The notes: a model not told the origin generated them from the letters alone. A stretch of 64,000 bases of DNA from Polynucleobacter sp. UB-Tiil-W10 (GCF_018881605.1 NZ_JACVPZ010000001.1:1240001-1304000), one strand, 5' to 3'. Positions 1-10,010 are shown, counted from the first letter of the stretch. Numbers and translations: made by a program.

Positions 1-816
<816 letters not shown>

Positions 817-862
817 TATATGGAAGCGATAAACGTCTAATTTTATAATTAGGTTTAGCACT

Positions 863-891
863 AAAGGCAAACTTTCGGGTTTGCCTTTTTT
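863..891 (+). terminator. Rho-independent terminator of icd
   Basis: A ten-base-pair stem (AAAGGCAAAC with GTTTGCCTTT) and a six-base loop are followed by further Ts, 47 bases after the icd stop codon. The stretch from here to the msrP start holds no other gene; an AAGGAG ribosome binding site lies at about 1042-1047. Confidence 0.9.
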
Positions 892-1054
892 CTTGATGAA
901 TCGCGTTTCTAAGCTCTACCAAAACCAAAAGACCCAGCGGAGCTGAATTATTGGAAATTCGCAAAATAGCACGCATGCCAGCCTTCATCAGGGCTCAGCA
1001 AGAAATTCCCATCGGTAGCAAAATAGGGCTATTACATTCTTTAAGGAGTGCGTT

Positions 1055-2017
1055 ATGGGTTTCTTAGATAAAACCATTATTGCGAGCGATATCACTCCAA
1101 AAGCTGTTTTTGAAAATCGCCGCAACCTCATCAAGACTGCAGCTGCCGGCGGCTTTGGAATGGCTCTGGCACCATGGTTTTCTAGAGAGGCGCTTGCCGC
1201 CGCCTCAGAAAAGCTAGCGGCTACTCTTAATCCTGCTTTTGCAGATAAAGATGGACTTACTCCATACAAGTACATCACCAGCTATAACAATTTTTATGAG
1301 TTTGGCACTGATAAAGCAGATCCAGCTGCAAATGCGGAGACCTTGCAAACTCGTCCTTGGACGATATTGATTGAGGGCCTGGTAAAAAAACCAATGACGC
1401 TCGATATCGACTCACTCCTCAAATTAGCCCCAATGGAAGAGCGTATTTACCGGATGCGCTGCGTTGAAGGTTGGTCGATGGTTATTCCCTGGGATGGTTT
1501 CTCACTCTCAAAACTCATTAATAAAGTAGAGCCACTCGCATCTGCAAAGTATGTGGAATTTACTTCTTTAGCTGATCGTAAGCAAATGACGGGGGTGAAG
1601 AGCAATATTATTGACTGGCCCTATCGCGAAGGTTTGCGTATGGATGAGGCCATGAATCCATTAACACTGCTTACCTTTGGCTTGTATGGCGAAGTCTTGC
1701 CCAAGCAAAATGGCGCACCAGTACGGATTGTGGTGCCCTGGAAGTATGGTTTCAAGAGCGCCAAGTCAATTGTCAAAATCCGCTTTACTGAGGAAATGCC
1801 AAAGACCAGCTGGAGTCAATTTGATGCACGAGAGTATGGCTTCTATTCCAATGTGAATCCTCAGGTAGATCACCCGCGTTGGAGTCAAGCCGTTGAGCGT
1901 CGTATTGGCGATCCTAAGGGAATGTTTGCGCCCAAGATTAAAACCCAAATGTTTAATGGCTATGGCGAGCAAGTAGCTAGTATGTATTCAGGTATGGATC
2001 TGAAGAAGTACTATTAG
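1055..2017 (+). CDS. msrP: Protein-methionine-sulfoxide reductase catalytic subunit MsrP (YedY)
   Basis: Periplasmic molybdoenzyme that reduces methionine sulfoxide in oxidised envelope proteins, receiving electrons from the membrane haem protein MsrQ. The 320 residues start with a twin-arginine signal (R22-R23, then NLIK and a hydrophobic, Ala-rich stretch), as expected for Tat export of a folded Mo enzyme. The molybdenum-ligand cysteine is C136 in the RMRCVEGW motif of the sulfite-oxidase fold. The start is set by an AAGGAG site 7 bases upstream. Unusually, msrQ is not adjacent but lies at 10011. A lipocalin gene follows after two bases. Confidence 0.95.
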   Translation: MGFLDKTIIASDITPKAVFENRRNLIKTAAAGGFGMALAPWFSREALAAASEKLAATLNPAFADKDGLTPYKYITSYNNFYEFGTDKADPAANAETLQTRPWTILIEGLVKKPMTLDIDSLLKLAPMEERIYRMRCVEGWSMVIPWDGFSLSKLINKVEPLASAKYVEFTSLADRKQMTGVKSNIIDWPYREGLRMDEAMNPLTLLTFGLYGEVLPKQNGAPVRIVVPWKYGFKSAKSIVKIRFTEEMPKTSWSQFDAREYGFYSNVNPQVDHPRWSQAVERRIGDPKGMFAPKIKTQMFNGYGEQVASMYSGMDLKKYY

Positions 2018-2019
2018 TA

Positions 2020-2580
2020 ATGAATAAAATTTATTCGATACTTTTTAGTACTCACATTCTAGTCTTTAGTTTTTCTGCTTATGGGCAGGCAAGTGATGCA
2101 CCAGTCAAAACAATTCCTTCGCTAGATGTGCAGCGCTATCTGGGAACTTGGTATGAGATCGCCAAATACCCAAACTGGTTTCAGAAGAAATGCGTTAGCA
2201 ATACCAAGGCGGTGTATTCGGCCAGGGCTGACGGTACTTTAAAAGTGTTAAATAGTTGCAAAACTAGTGATGGCGAGGTATCGGAGGCCGAGGGCACAGC
2301 GCGACAGATCGGCGCTAAAGACTCTGCCAAGCTAGAGGTACGCTTTGCGCCTACATGGTTGGCTTTTATACCCATGGTATGGGGTGATTACTGGGTCATT
2401 GATCTTGATCCGCAATATCAAGTAGCCGTGGTGAGCGATCCCCGCCGAGAGTACTTATGGATCCTTTCCAGAACGCCACAATTAGATAAAAAAGTCTATG
2501 AAGACACGTTGCAGCGTTTGCAGGCTCAGCAGTTTGATGCGCGCAAGTTAGAGTTAACTGCGCAAGCTGCTGCAAAGTAA
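2020..2580 (+). CDS. Lipocalin family protein (Blc-like)
   Basis: 186-residue secreted lipocalin. An N-terminal signal peptide (about residues 1-24, ending near AYGQA) has no lipobox cysteine, so this is probably a soluble periplasmic form, unlike the E. coli lipoprotein Blc. The diagnostic lipocalin motif YLGTWYEIAKYP is at about residues 40-51, and the barrel continues with the family-typical DYWVIDLDPQYQ and WILSRTP motifs. Lipocalins bind lipids or other hydrophobic ligands; the ligand here is unknown. The start lies two bases after the msrP stop, so it is probably co-transcribed with msrP and may belong to an envelope oxidative-stress response (inference). Confidence 0.9.
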   Translation: MNKIYSILFSTHILVFSFSAYGQASDAPVKTIPSLDVQRYLGTWYEIAKYPNWFQKKCVSNTKAVYSARADGTLKVLNSCKTSDGEVSEAEGTARQIGAKDSAKLEVRFAPTWLAFIPMVWGDYWVIDLDPQYQVAVVSDPRREYLWILSRTPQLDKKVYEDTLQRLQAQQFDARKLELTAQAAAK

Positions 2581-2611
2581 TCAAAAAAAGTAATCAAAAA
2601 ATAACTGAGGT

Positions 2612-3535
2612 ATGACAGCGCATTTATTACCACCGGGCATTGAAGTTTTTGAAAGAGGCTGGCTTTCGGCCAATAATATTTTTCACTATGGCACAGATGA
2701 TGTTTCTTTGGTTGATTCTGGGTATTGCGCACACCAAAATTTGACCGTAGATTTAGTTCGCAATGCTCTAAAAAAACATAGCTTGCCTAAACTGAACAAG
2801 CTTTTGAATACCCATCTACATTCTGACCACTGTGGTGGTAATGCTGCGTTAACAAAGACATTTAATTGTAAAGTGTATATTCCTGCTGCTGAAGAGATTG
2901 CAGTTAAAAACTGGGATAGCACTTTATTGAGCTATGACAACTTGGGTCAAGAGTGTCCACAGTTTGCTCATCAAGGAGTATTAATTCCAGGCGAGGAGAT
3001 CTTGCTAGGTAGATACTTTTGGAAAATATTAGCTGCACCAGGGCATGATCCCCATTCTGTCATGTTGTATCAAGCAGATCACCGCATCTTAATTTCTGCA
3101 GATGCTTTGTGGGAAGAAGGTTTCGGAGTAATTTTTCCTGAGCTCTGGGGTGAGGCTGGGTTTGAAGAGGTGGCCCAAACTTTAGATTTAATTGAGACTT
3201 TGCCAGTGGATCTTGTGATTCCTGGGCATGGCTCACCCTTTGTAGATGTTACGAAATCTCTAGCTACAGCGCGATCCAGATTAGATTACCTGGCAACTGA
3301 CTCAGAACGCAATGCGCGTCATGGCGCTAAAGTTTTGCTGAAATATCGCTTATTAGAGTGGCGCAATCGAGATATAGCGCAAGTAAATGATTGGATTGCC
3401 AAAACGCCAGCGTTAATTAGCGCAGCAAAGTTACTGAATATGGATATGAATGAGTTCGTTCAGTGGTTGCCCAAAGCTTTAGTTAAATCGGGTGCCGCAA
3501 AACTTGAGGGTGAAACCTTGGTTGATCTAAATTAA
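2612..3535 (+). CDS. Metallo-beta-lactamase-fold hydrolase
   Basis: 307-residue cytoplasmic MBL-fold protein with the complete metal site: HLHSDHCGG (HxHxDH), a second histidine in APGHDPHS, the aspartate in ISADALW, and a distal IPGHGSP motif. The C-terminal hundred residues form a helical domain like that of glyoxalase II-type and quorum-quenching MBL proteins. It lacks a signal peptide. The substrate cannot be told from sequence; thioester or lactone hydrolysis is possible. It lies 31 bases after the lipocalin gene and may share its transcript. Confidence 0.85.
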   Translation: MTAHLLPPGIEVFERGWLSANNIFHYGTDDVSLVDSGYCAHQNLTVDLVRNALKKHSLPKLNKLLNTHLHSDHCGGNAALTKTFNCKVYIPAAEEIAVKNWDSTLLSYDNLGQECPQFAHQGVLIPGEEILLGRYFWKILAAPGHDPHSVMLYQADHRILISADALWEEGFGVIFPELWGEAGFEEVAQTLDLIETLPVDLVIPGHGSPFVDVTKSLATARSRLDYLATDSERNARHGAKVLLKYRLLEWRNRDIAQVNDWIAKTPALISAAKLLNMDMNEFVQWLPKALVKSGAAKLEGETLVDLN

Positions 3536-3544
3536 TGGCTCACT

Positions 3545-4342
3545 TTAGAAGCTAAGCGAAATTTTTCCGTAGACAGACCAATTGTAGAGTTGATAGGTTT
3601 GGACAACTTGTTTGGCTCCACCAATTGCGAATAAGATATTTTTACTGAGACGGTGCGTCACCATGGCATCTATTGGCACAAACCAACCTCCACCTGCGGC
3701 GTTATAGACCGCACCATTCTCATCCCAAAACCGAATTTGTGTGCTGGGGCTCAAATTTAAGCCGATCGTTGGATAGAGTTCGAGTTGGCTTGTTAAAGGC
3801 GGCAGGCTTGAGCCAGCAGGCGCTTTTGGATTAAAGCCGAACATATATCGAGCTAGTGGTGAAATATCCGAAATTACACTTTTCTCGCCATTAGCAGGTT
3901 TAAAAGAAGTACTCACTTGAGGTCCAGCCAGCCATTGGCCCGAATTGCTCAGTGGGGCGAATATCCGAGCGCCAATATTGCCAAACCAGCCGGCTTGACC
4001 GCCCCAAATTGTTAACATGGCATTGTTAGGTGAAAAGGTTCCGGTCGATTGTGCTGATTGTTGGGGGCCGTAGCTTGCGGTATAGGCGGTATCGAGTCGC
4101 ATAGTGCCGTGCCAATCCCCAAGGTTAAGTGGGTTGTAGTAACGGAGTTTTAAAGTATCGGCATAATTTTGGGACCCTTGGTAGTCATGGTAGCCCCAGA
4201 ATTCCAGTATGTGATCTTGGGACCTGTCTTGAGACGCGTTGATGAGCCCTAAAATAGGTGTAGAAGAAGTTGGTTCTGCAGCGCTCACCAAAGCAATAGG
4301 AATGCATAAGAAGGAAAAGGTCAGCGCGCGCAAGAATCCCAT
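3545..4342 (-). CDS. Putative outer-membrane beta-barrel protein of unknown function
   Basis: 265 residues with a Sec signal peptide (about 1-21, ending SAA), then alternating polar and aromatic strands rich in Gly, Asn, Trp and Tyr, and a C-terminal segment ending in Phe (KISLSF), the usual outer-membrane insertion signal recognised by BamA. I do not recognise the family. It stands alone on the minus strand, convergent with the MBL gene (9 bases between stops) and divergent from the SDR gene at 4399. A porin, channel or lipid-modifying role is possible but unsupported. Confidence 0.7.
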   Translation of the reverse strand: MGFLRALTFSFLCIPIALVSAAEPTSSTPILGLINASQDRSQDHILEFWGYHDYQGSQNYADTLKLRYYNPLNLGDWHGTMRLDTAYTASYGPQQSAQSTGTFSPNNAMLTIWGGQAGWFGNIGARIFAPLSNSGQWLAGPQVSTSFKPANGEKSVISDISPLARYMFGFNPKAPAGSSLPPLTSQLELYPTIGLNLSPSTQIRFWDENGAVYNAAGGGWFVPIDAMVTHRLSKNILFAIGGAKQVVQTYQLYNWSVYGKISLSF

Positions 4343-4398
4343 ATAGGCATTAATATTAAATTACAAATTACTATTTACTAAAGATTTAAAGAGGAAGC

Positions 4399-5169
4399 AT
4401 GGAACATACCGTATTCGTTACTGGCGCTACTGCAGGATTTGGTGAAGCTACTGCCAGACGTTTTTTGGCTCATGGGCACAAGGTCATTGCCGCCGGTAGA
4501 AGGGCCGATCGTTTGGATGCTTTAAAAAACTCCTTGCCAATTGATCAGCAAAAAAAACTCCTCACCTTGGTGCTTGATATTTGCGATAGTGCTCAGGTAG
4601 ATGTTCTATCTAATACTTTGCCAACAGAATTTTCTAAAGTGACCGTTCTAGTTAATAATGCCGGCCTTGCCTTGGGTTTAGAGCCGGCTTATCAAGCAAA
4701 AGTTTCTGATTGGGATCAGATGATTGATACCAATATCAAGGGATTGGTTCATATGACGAGAGCCTTTTTGCCTGGAATGGTTGAACGCAAGTGCGGTCAT
4801 GTGATCAACATTGGTTCAGTAGCAGGTCTTTACCCTTACCCAGGCAGCAATGTGTATGGATCGACTAAGGCATTCGTCAAGCAATTTAGTTTAAATTTGC
4901 GTGCCGATTTAATTGGAACGCCCTTGCGTGTAACTTGCGTTGAACCTGGCTTAAGTTCGGGGACTGAATATTCAAACGTACGCTTTAAGGGCGATGATGC
5001 AAAAGCAGAAAAAGTCTATGAAGGCGTTCATGCATTAAGTGCAGATGACATTGCTGAAGCAATTTACTGGACCGCTACTTTACCTGCCCACATGAATATC
5101 AACGCCCTTGAGGTAATGCCGGTTCAGCAATCCTTTGCTGGTACCACTTTGCATCGTGGTGCTTACTAA
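4399..5169 (+). CDS. Short-chain dehydrogenase, YdfG-like (NADP-dependent 3-hydroxy acid dehydrogenase)
   Basis: 256-residue classical SDR. The Rossmann glycine motif is GATAGFG (residues 9-15), NNAG is at 86-89, and the catalytic residues are S140, Y153 and K157. The RRADRLD segment after strand 2 suggests NADP preference. The overall pattern, including the end near TTLHRGAY, matches E. coli YdfG, which oxidises L-allo-threonine, serine and 3-hydroxy acids. A GAGGAAGC ribosome site precedes the ATG. The stop is three bases from that of the convergent DUF2889 gene. Confidence 0.88.
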   Translation: MEHTVFVTGATAGFGEATARRFLAHGHKVIAAGRRADRLDALKNSLPIDQQKKLLTLVLDICDSAQVDVLSNTLPTEFSKVTVLVNNAGLALGLEPAYQAKVSDWDQMIDTNIKGLVHMTRAFLPGMVERKCGHVINIGSVAGLYPYPGSNVYGSTKAFVKQFSLNLRADLIGTPLRVTCVEPGLSSGTEYSNVRFKGDDAKAEKVYEGVHALSADDIAEAIYWTATLPAHMNINALEVMPVQQSFAGTTLHRGAY

Positions 5170-5172
5170 GGC

Positions 5173-5706
5173 CTAAGGCTTCCAGCGATAAAACTTGGGA
5201 TAAACGCGCATCACTACAGGGCCATCAAAATCCCAGGATTTGCAGGTGCCCAAGTAAAGCGGCGGCTTATCGCCATTAGGATCAAAGAACGCTCCTGGAA
5301 CGGATTGATATGCTGCCGTAGCTAGACTAACTAGTAGCTCGCGCAAATGAGTGCAGCCTTTGATTCCGCCAAGGTGCGTATCAATTGTTTTACGCCAGCC
5401 CTTACCCAAGCGTGATCCAATCAAAGCATCCATTGGTGGAATCGCTGCTGTACATTCCGCATGCGGCTGGCCATCCATCACTGCTTCAATCTCTTTGATG
5501 ACAAAATCTTTGTCTAGCGTGACTCGTACCCACATGTCATGAAAGGCTTCACCTGGCTGCCAGGTTTTTGCGCTCGTTTTAAAGGGATTTGTTTTGAAAT
5601 CTTTGAGATGACCTTCGATATCCCATAAACCATCTTCTCTTGCGTAACCCTGGAAAGTGATTTCTCTGGTGTGTAGTAAGGAGCGTGGTTTTGGGGTGGA
5701 GAGCAT
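5173..5706 (-). CDS. DUF2889 domain protein
   Basis: 177-residue protein matching the DUF2889 family found in Betaproteobacteria and others: an N-terminal HTREITFQGYAREDGLWDIE segment and a later THLGGIKGCTHLREL segment. It has no signal peptide or membrane segment. The function is unknown; conserved His and Cys residues (GCTHL) might bind metal (inference). It is divergent from rsuA, with about 100 bases between starts that must contain both promoters. Confidence 0.85.
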   Translation of the reverse strand: MLSTPKPRSLLHTREITFQGYAREDGLWDIEGHLKDFKTNPFKTSAKTWQPGEAFHDMWVRVTLDKDFVIKEIEAVMDGQPHAECTAAIPPMDALIGSRLGKGWRKTIDTHLGGIKGCTHLRELLVSLATAAYQSVPGAFFDPNGDKPPLYLGTCKSWDFDGPVVMRVYPKFYRWKP

Positions 5707-5809
5707 GGCGATGGCGCTATTGAATAGTGGGATTATCTAATGATAATGAATTGCACTGCATGAATGATCGACTCAATTGGAGTCTGCTCTGTAGTATGCT
5801 CTGCAACAT

Positions 5810-6535
5810 ATGGCAAAACCTATTTCCCTAGAAAAAATTCTTTTTAGCCAAGGCTTTGGTACTCGTCGGTATTGCAGCGATTTGGTATATGCCGAGCTGG
5901 TAAAAGTGAATGGGGTATTAGCTGAAGACCCAGAAGAAAGAATTGCTACTGAAAATCTGATCCTCAATGTAGAGGGTAAAGATTGGGAGTATCACGAGAA
6001 GGCTTACCTAGCTTTTAATAAGCCAGCCAATTACGAGTGCTCACATAAAACGACTCATCATCCCAGCGTCTATAGCTTGTTACCCCGCCCTTTTGTTGAG
6101 AGAGGGTTGCAATGCGTTGGGCGACTAGACTATGACACTACTGGCTTGCTTTTGATTTCGGATGATGGCCAGTTTATTCACAAGATGACTACTCCCAAGA
6201 AGAATATCGGCAAGGTTTACGAGGTCACCACACCAGAGCCAATTACGCAGAAGCAAATCGATCACCTAATAAATGGTGTTGTGCTGGACGATGACCCTAA
6301 GCCCTGCTTTGCTACGGCATGCAAACAAATTTCTGATCATGTACTAGCGATGACGATTGTCGAGGGCCGCTATCACCAGGTAAAACGCATGATGGCTGCT
6401 GTCGGTAATCATGTCGCCAAGTTACATCGCACTGAAATTGGGGTATTTAAAATGCCGTCCGATTTAATGGAGGGCGAATGGCGCTGGCTGTATCCGGAAG
6501 ATTTAAAGCAACTCTCTCAAAGCGTTTCTAACTAA
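5810..6535 (+). CDS. rsuA: 16S rRNA pseudouridine synthase, RsuA type
   Basis: Converts U516 of 16S rRNA to pseudouridine. The 241 residues contain an N-terminal S4 RNA-binding domain (about 4-60) and the RsuA-type catalytic domain with GRLDYDTTGLLL, whose first Asp is the nucleophile, followed by EGRYHQVKRMMAAVGNHV, typical of RsuA rather than RluB/E/F. Length fits the family. The S4 region is diverged (FSQGFGTRRYCSDL). A pterin dehydratase gene follows after 12 bases. Confidence 0.9.
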   Translation: MAKPISLEKILFSQGFGTRRYCSDLVYAELVKVNGVLAEDPEERIATENLILNVEGKDWEYHEKAYLAFNKPANYECSHKTTHHPSVYSLLPRPFVERGLQCVGRLDYDTTGLLLISDDGQFIHKMTTPKKNIGKVYEVTTPEPITQKQIDHLINGVVLDDDPKPCFATACKQISDHVLAMTIVEGRYHQVKRMMAAVGNHVAKLHRTEIGVFKMPSDLMEGEWRWLYPEDLKQLSQSVSN

Positions 6536-6547
6536 AGGTAGTCTAAC

Positions 6548-6838
6548 TTGATAGTTGATGGCTTCGATTTAGATAAAGAAATCCCTCTATGGTCCGTAGA
6601 TGCCGGTGGAAAGGTGATTGCGCGGATGTTTGCATTCACAAATTTCAAACAAGCTTTTGAATTTATGACGCTCGTTGCACAATATGCCGAAGAAATTGAC
6701 CATCATCCTGATTGGTCAAATTCTTGGAATAAGGTGACGGTGAAACTGACGACCCATTCAGTCGGAACTTTGACTAAATTAGATATACAGCTAGCAAAAG
6801 CAATGGATACCTTTGCATTCCAAGTGAAGCAAGACTAA
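6548..6838 (+). CDS. 4a-hydroxytetrahydrobiopterin dehydratase (PCD/DCoH family)
   Basis: 96-residue pterin-4a-carbinolamine dehydratase, which recycles the pterin cofactor of aromatic amino acid hydroxylases. In organisms lacking those enzymes its role is unclear, and a link to molybdopterin enzymes has been proposed for some family members. The active-site pattern EEIDHHPDW with a later TTHSVGTLTKLD is intact. The best start is TTG at 6548 behind an AAAGG site; no ATG lies near the expected N terminus. The stop codon abuts the stop of the convergent small gene at 6839. Confidence 0.9.
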   Translation: MIVDGFDLDKEIPLWSVDAGGKVIARMFAFTNFKQAFEFMTLVAQYAEEIDHHPDWSNSWNKVTVKLTTHSVGTLTKLDIQLAKAMDTFAFQVKQD

Positions 6839-7054
6839 TTAGTGTTCTTCACCTTCGTGCTCTTCTTCATTCATGCTCATGAGAATGGTGGCTAGCAACC
6901 CATAGACCACTTCGGTGGAGATCATGCCATCTTCATCTAGATCATCAATTAAGTCGTTTAGGCGATCTTCGGTAGGTTCGTTGAGCAAGGTCATTGCGCA
7001 TTCGCACCCATAATCAAAATCTTCATCGTTCTGGGCTTGGTTCTCTTCGGTCAT
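6839..7054 (-). CDS. Small acidic protein of unknown function
   Basis: 71 residues, strongly acidic (about a third Asp/Glu), with one Cys pair (C16 and C18, in YGCECAM) and a C-terminal EHEGEEH tail. There is no signal peptide. I do not recognise it. The codon use looks coding, the start has an AAGGATAAAC ribosome site, and the gene fills the gap between two convergent or divergent neighbours exactly, which supports it being real. The acidic tail and His could bind metal (inference). Confidence 0.6.
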   Translation of the reverse strand: MTEENQAQNDEDFDYGCECAMTLLNEPTEDRLNDLIDDLDEDGMISTEVVYGLLATILMSMNEEEHEGEEH

Positions 7055-7198
7055 GTTTATCCTTAATTGAGCTTTCAGGATAGCAAATTAAAGCCCGGTT
7101 CGATAGGGTTTAGCCTTAGTCAATAGCTATTTATGTGCAAGCGCAAATATTCCAGAATGATTTATAGTCTTTTGAAAAGAAAAACCATGGGAGATAGC

Positions 7199-7696
7199 AT
7201 GCAATTAGATATTAATGGTCAAGTCCAAAACATTGATGTTGAGCCGAATATGCCTTTGTTGTGGGCCATACGGGAAGTGGTTGGGCTCACGGGTACGAAG
7301 TATGGTTGTGGCGTAGCGCAATGTGGCGCTTGCACTGTTTACCTCAATGGTGAGCCGGTGCGTTCTTGCTCTATTCCAGTGTCCGCAGTAGGTAAGGCCA
7401 AAATTACCACCATTGAAGCACTCTCTAAAGATAATACGCATCCAGTGCAGCAAGCTTGGATTGCGCTCGATGTGCCCCAATGTGGATATTGCCAATCTGG
7501 ACAGATTATGGCTGCAGCTGCATTATTAAAAAGAAATCCAAAGCCGTCTGATGCCGATATCGATAATGCAATGGGTAATTTATGTCGTTGTGGAACTTAC
7601 CAAAAGATTCGCGATGGAATTCATGTTGCCTCTGGCCAAAAGAAATTGGCAGATGTCTTAGCGCAGTACAGCGCGACTCCTGCGACTCGTGGTTAA
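7199..7696 (+). CDS. Molybdenum hydroxylase [2Fe-2S] subunit (IorA-like, xanthine oxidase family)
   Basis: 165-residue small subunit that passes electrons from the molybdenum centre. Two [2Fe-2S] clusters are evident: the plant-ferredoxin type, [15 protein letters not shown] with a later RSC, and the second type, QCGYCQSGQ with LCRCGTY. I chose ATG 7199 rather than the far-upstream 7133 because GGGAG sits five bases before it and the family starts directly with the first beta strand. The large subunit follows 10 bases after the stop. It resembles the small subunits of isoquinoline 1-oxidoreductase and Tat-exported aldehyde oxidases. Confidence 0.9.
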   Translation: MQLDINGQVQNIDVEPNMPLLWAIREVVGLTGTKYGCGVAQCGACTVYLNGEPVRSCSIPVSAVGKAKITTIEALSKDNTHPVQQAWIALDVPQCGYCQSGQIMAAAALLKRNPKPSDADIDNAMGNLCRCGTYQKIRDGIHVASGQKKLADVLAQYSATPATRG

Positions 7697-7706
7697 GGAG
7701 AAAAAC

Positions 7707-9938
7707 ATGACAACAAAAATTCAAACTCCAAATTTAGAAAATTCCTCCCGTCGTGAATTCATTATTAAGGGCACGATGCTGGGTGGTGGACTGATGTTGG
7801 GTATAGGCTCCTTACCTAATTTAGCGTATGCGCAAGCTGGCGTTAAATATGATCCTAATACGCCCACACAAGCGGGCGATGCTGAGGTGAATGCCTGGGT
7901 TAGCATCAAACCCGACGACACTGTTTATATCAGGATTGCTCGATCTGAGATGGGGCAGGGCACTCGCACGGGCCTAGCCCAATTGGTCACGGAAGAGCTT
8001 GAGTGCAATTGGAAGAAGGTGAAAACCCAATCGGCCACGCCCGGACAAAGTTTGGCACGCAAACGAGTTTGGGGCGAGCACGGGACTGGTGGTAGCCGCG
8101 GCATTCGGATTTCTGAAGACTACGTACGCCGTGGTGCAGCAGCAGCGCGCATCATGCTAATGCAGGCAGCCGCTGATCGGTGGAGTGTCCCTGTTTCAGG
8201 GTTGACTGTAGATAAGGGTGTGATTACTCATACGCCAACTGGCCGCAAAACGACCTATGGCAAAGTGGCTGAGTTGGCTTCCACTTTAACTCCGCCTGAT
8301 CCTAAATCAATTACCTTAAGAGATCCGCGCCAGTGGAAAGTTGCTGGACAACCCTATGCACGCTTAGACACAGCAAACAAGGTGAATGGGTCTAAGGTGT
8401 ACGGTATCGATTTGCAGCTCCCTGGCATGCTTTGTGCTTCTGTTAAGGCTTGTCCAGTCTTTGGTGGCAAATTGGTGAGTTATGACGAAGCCAAGATCAA
8501 AGATATGCGTGGGGTGAAGGGCGTGGTCAAGATAGATGACGGCACCCTTGCGGTAGTAGCGGATACTTGGTGGCATGCCAATACTGCGCTGAATGCTATG
8601 CCTATCGTCTGGGATGAAGGTAAGTCTGCTAGCGTTTCACAAGCTGGCATAGACAAAATGTTGCGTGATGGCTTGGATGAGCAGGGAGACTTTTGGCAGC
8701 GCAAAGAAGGTGATGCGCCTGCTGCTATTAATGGCGCCGCTAAAAAAGTAGAGGCTATCTATTACACCCCTTATCGTGCGCACGTCACGATGGAGCCGAT
8801 GAATGCTACAGTCAAAATCACAGGGGATCGTGCTGAGGCTTGGGTGCCCACTCAAAATAGCGAGGGTTCGCATGCAGCTTTATCTGAGGCTACTGGATTA
8901 CCGCTCGCAAACTGTGAAGTGTATAAATTAGACTCCGGTTGTGGCTTGGGTCGTCGTGGCTCAACACAAGACTTCACTACTTTTGCCGCTAAAGTTGCGC
9001 AGAAATTTCCAGGCTTGCCAGTGAAAGTAGTTTGGAGTCGAGAAGAGGATATGACCCATGATTACTATCACCCGATTGCCATGGCAAAAATGACTGCTGG
9101 CGTAGACAGTTCTGGCAATCTAACCGGCATGCATATCAAGGTGGCAGGGCAATCCATTAATGCCACTTTAGCGCCACAGAATATTAAGAATGGTAAAGAT
9201 GAGCGTCAACTCCAAGGCTTTTACGAGAAGGGCCCTGATGCTCAACTTGGCTATACCTTCCCAACACTCTTAACCGAGTATGTAATGAAGAATACCCATG
9301 TGCCAGTTGGTCCATGGCGCGGTGTGAATACCAACCAAAATGGCATCTTCATGGAATGTTTTATGGATGAGTGTGCCAAGGCGGCTGGAAAAGATCCAGT
9401 GCAATTTAGGCAGGCGCTGATGCAAAGTCATCCAAAGCATTTGGGCGTTCTGAATGCTGCTGCCAAAAAAGCGGACTGGGATAAGCCTTTGCCCGCAGGA
9501 ACGTATCGAGGTGTTGCTCAGTTCATGGGCTATGCCAGTTACTCTGCTTGCGTAGCTGAAGTAACTGTACAAAACAACGTTGTTAAAGTCACGCGATTGG
9601 TATTTGCTTTAAATTCTGGACACGTTGTAAATCCATATTTAACGCGTGAGCAAATTGAAGGTTCAGTAGCGATGGCATTGGGGGCAATTTTCTTGCCAGA
9701 GATCTCTGTAGAAAACGGTCGTATAAAACAGCAGAATTTGGATACATACCCACTACTAAGGCTATCTGCAACACCGAGGATTGAAACAGTCCTGGTCCCA
9801 AGTTTTGATTTTTGGGGTGGAGTGGGTGAGCCAACTATTTGCGTAGTTGGTCCGGCTGTAGCAAACGCTATATCTGCTGCAATTGGTAGGCCGGTGCGGA
9901 ACTTCCCTCTAAGTAAAGAAGGTTTGAGTTTGGCTTAA
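7707..9938 (+). CDS. Molybdenum hydroxylase large subunit (IorB-like aldehyde/isoquinoline oxidoreductase)
   Basis: 743-residue molybdopterin-binding subunit. It begins with a twin-arginine signal (SSRREFIIKG, then a Gly/Leu-rich core ending AYAQA), so the complex is probably exported folded to the periplasm with its small subunit. Recognisable family segments are the EMGQGTRTGLAQLV motif, the RAHVTMEPMNATV and GLGRRGSTQDF blocks, and a C-terminal GVGEPTICVVGPA around the expected catalytic glutamate. Start ATG 7707 has AAGGAG six bases upstream. The usual third partner, a cytochrome c, is not adjacent. The natural substrate (aldehyde or N-heterocycle) is unknown. Confidence 0.9.
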   Translation: MTTKIQTPNLENSSRREFIIKGTMLGGGLMLGIGSLPNLAYAQAGVKYDPNTPTQAGDAEVNAWVSIKPDDTVYIRIARSEMGQGTRTGLAQLVTEELECNWKKVKTQSATPGQSLARKRVWGEHGTGGSRGIRISEDYVRRGAAAARIMLMQAAADRWSVPVSGLTVDKGVITHTPTGRKTTYGKVAELASTLTPPDPKSITLRDPRQWKVAGQPYARLDTANKVNGSKVYGIDLQLPGMLCASVKACPVFGGKLVSYDEAKIKDMRGVKGVVKIDDGTLAVVADTWWHANTALNAMPIVWDEGKSASVSQAGIDKMLRDGLDEQGDFWQRKEGDAPAAINGAAKKVEAIYYTPYRAHVTMEPMNATVKITGDRAEAWVPTQNSEGSHAALSEATGLPLANCEVYKLDSGCGLGRRGSTQDFTTFAAKVAQKFPGLPVKVVWSREEDMTHDYYHPIAMAKMTAGVDSSGNLTGMHIKVAGQSINATLAPQNIKNGKDERQLQGFYEKGPDAQLGYTFPTLLTEYVMKNTHVPVGPWRGVNTNQNGIFMECFMDECAKAAGKDPVQFRQALMQSHPKHLGVLNAAAKKADWDKPLPAGTYRGVAQFMGYASYSACVAEVTVQNNVVKVTRLVFALNSGHVVNPYLTREQIEGSVAMALGAIFLPEISVENGRIKQQNLDTYPLLRLSATPRIETVLVPSFDFWGGVGEPTICVVGPAVANAISAAIGRPVRNFPLSKEGLSLA

Positions 9939-9966
9939 CGCTTAATCTCATTCCAATCGTTAACTT

Positions 9967-10000
9967 CGACCCCATTGATTTTAAATTAATGGGGTCGTTT
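9967..10000 (+). terminator. Rho-independent terminator after the molybdenum hydroxylase genes
   Basis: Perfect ten-base-pair stem CGACCCCATT (9967-9976) with AATGGGGTCG (9988-9997), an eleven-base AT-rich loop, then TTT. It ends only 10 bases before the msrQ start codon, which leaves almost no leader for msrQ. Confidence 0.85.
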
Positions 10001-10010
10001 AATATGTCTT

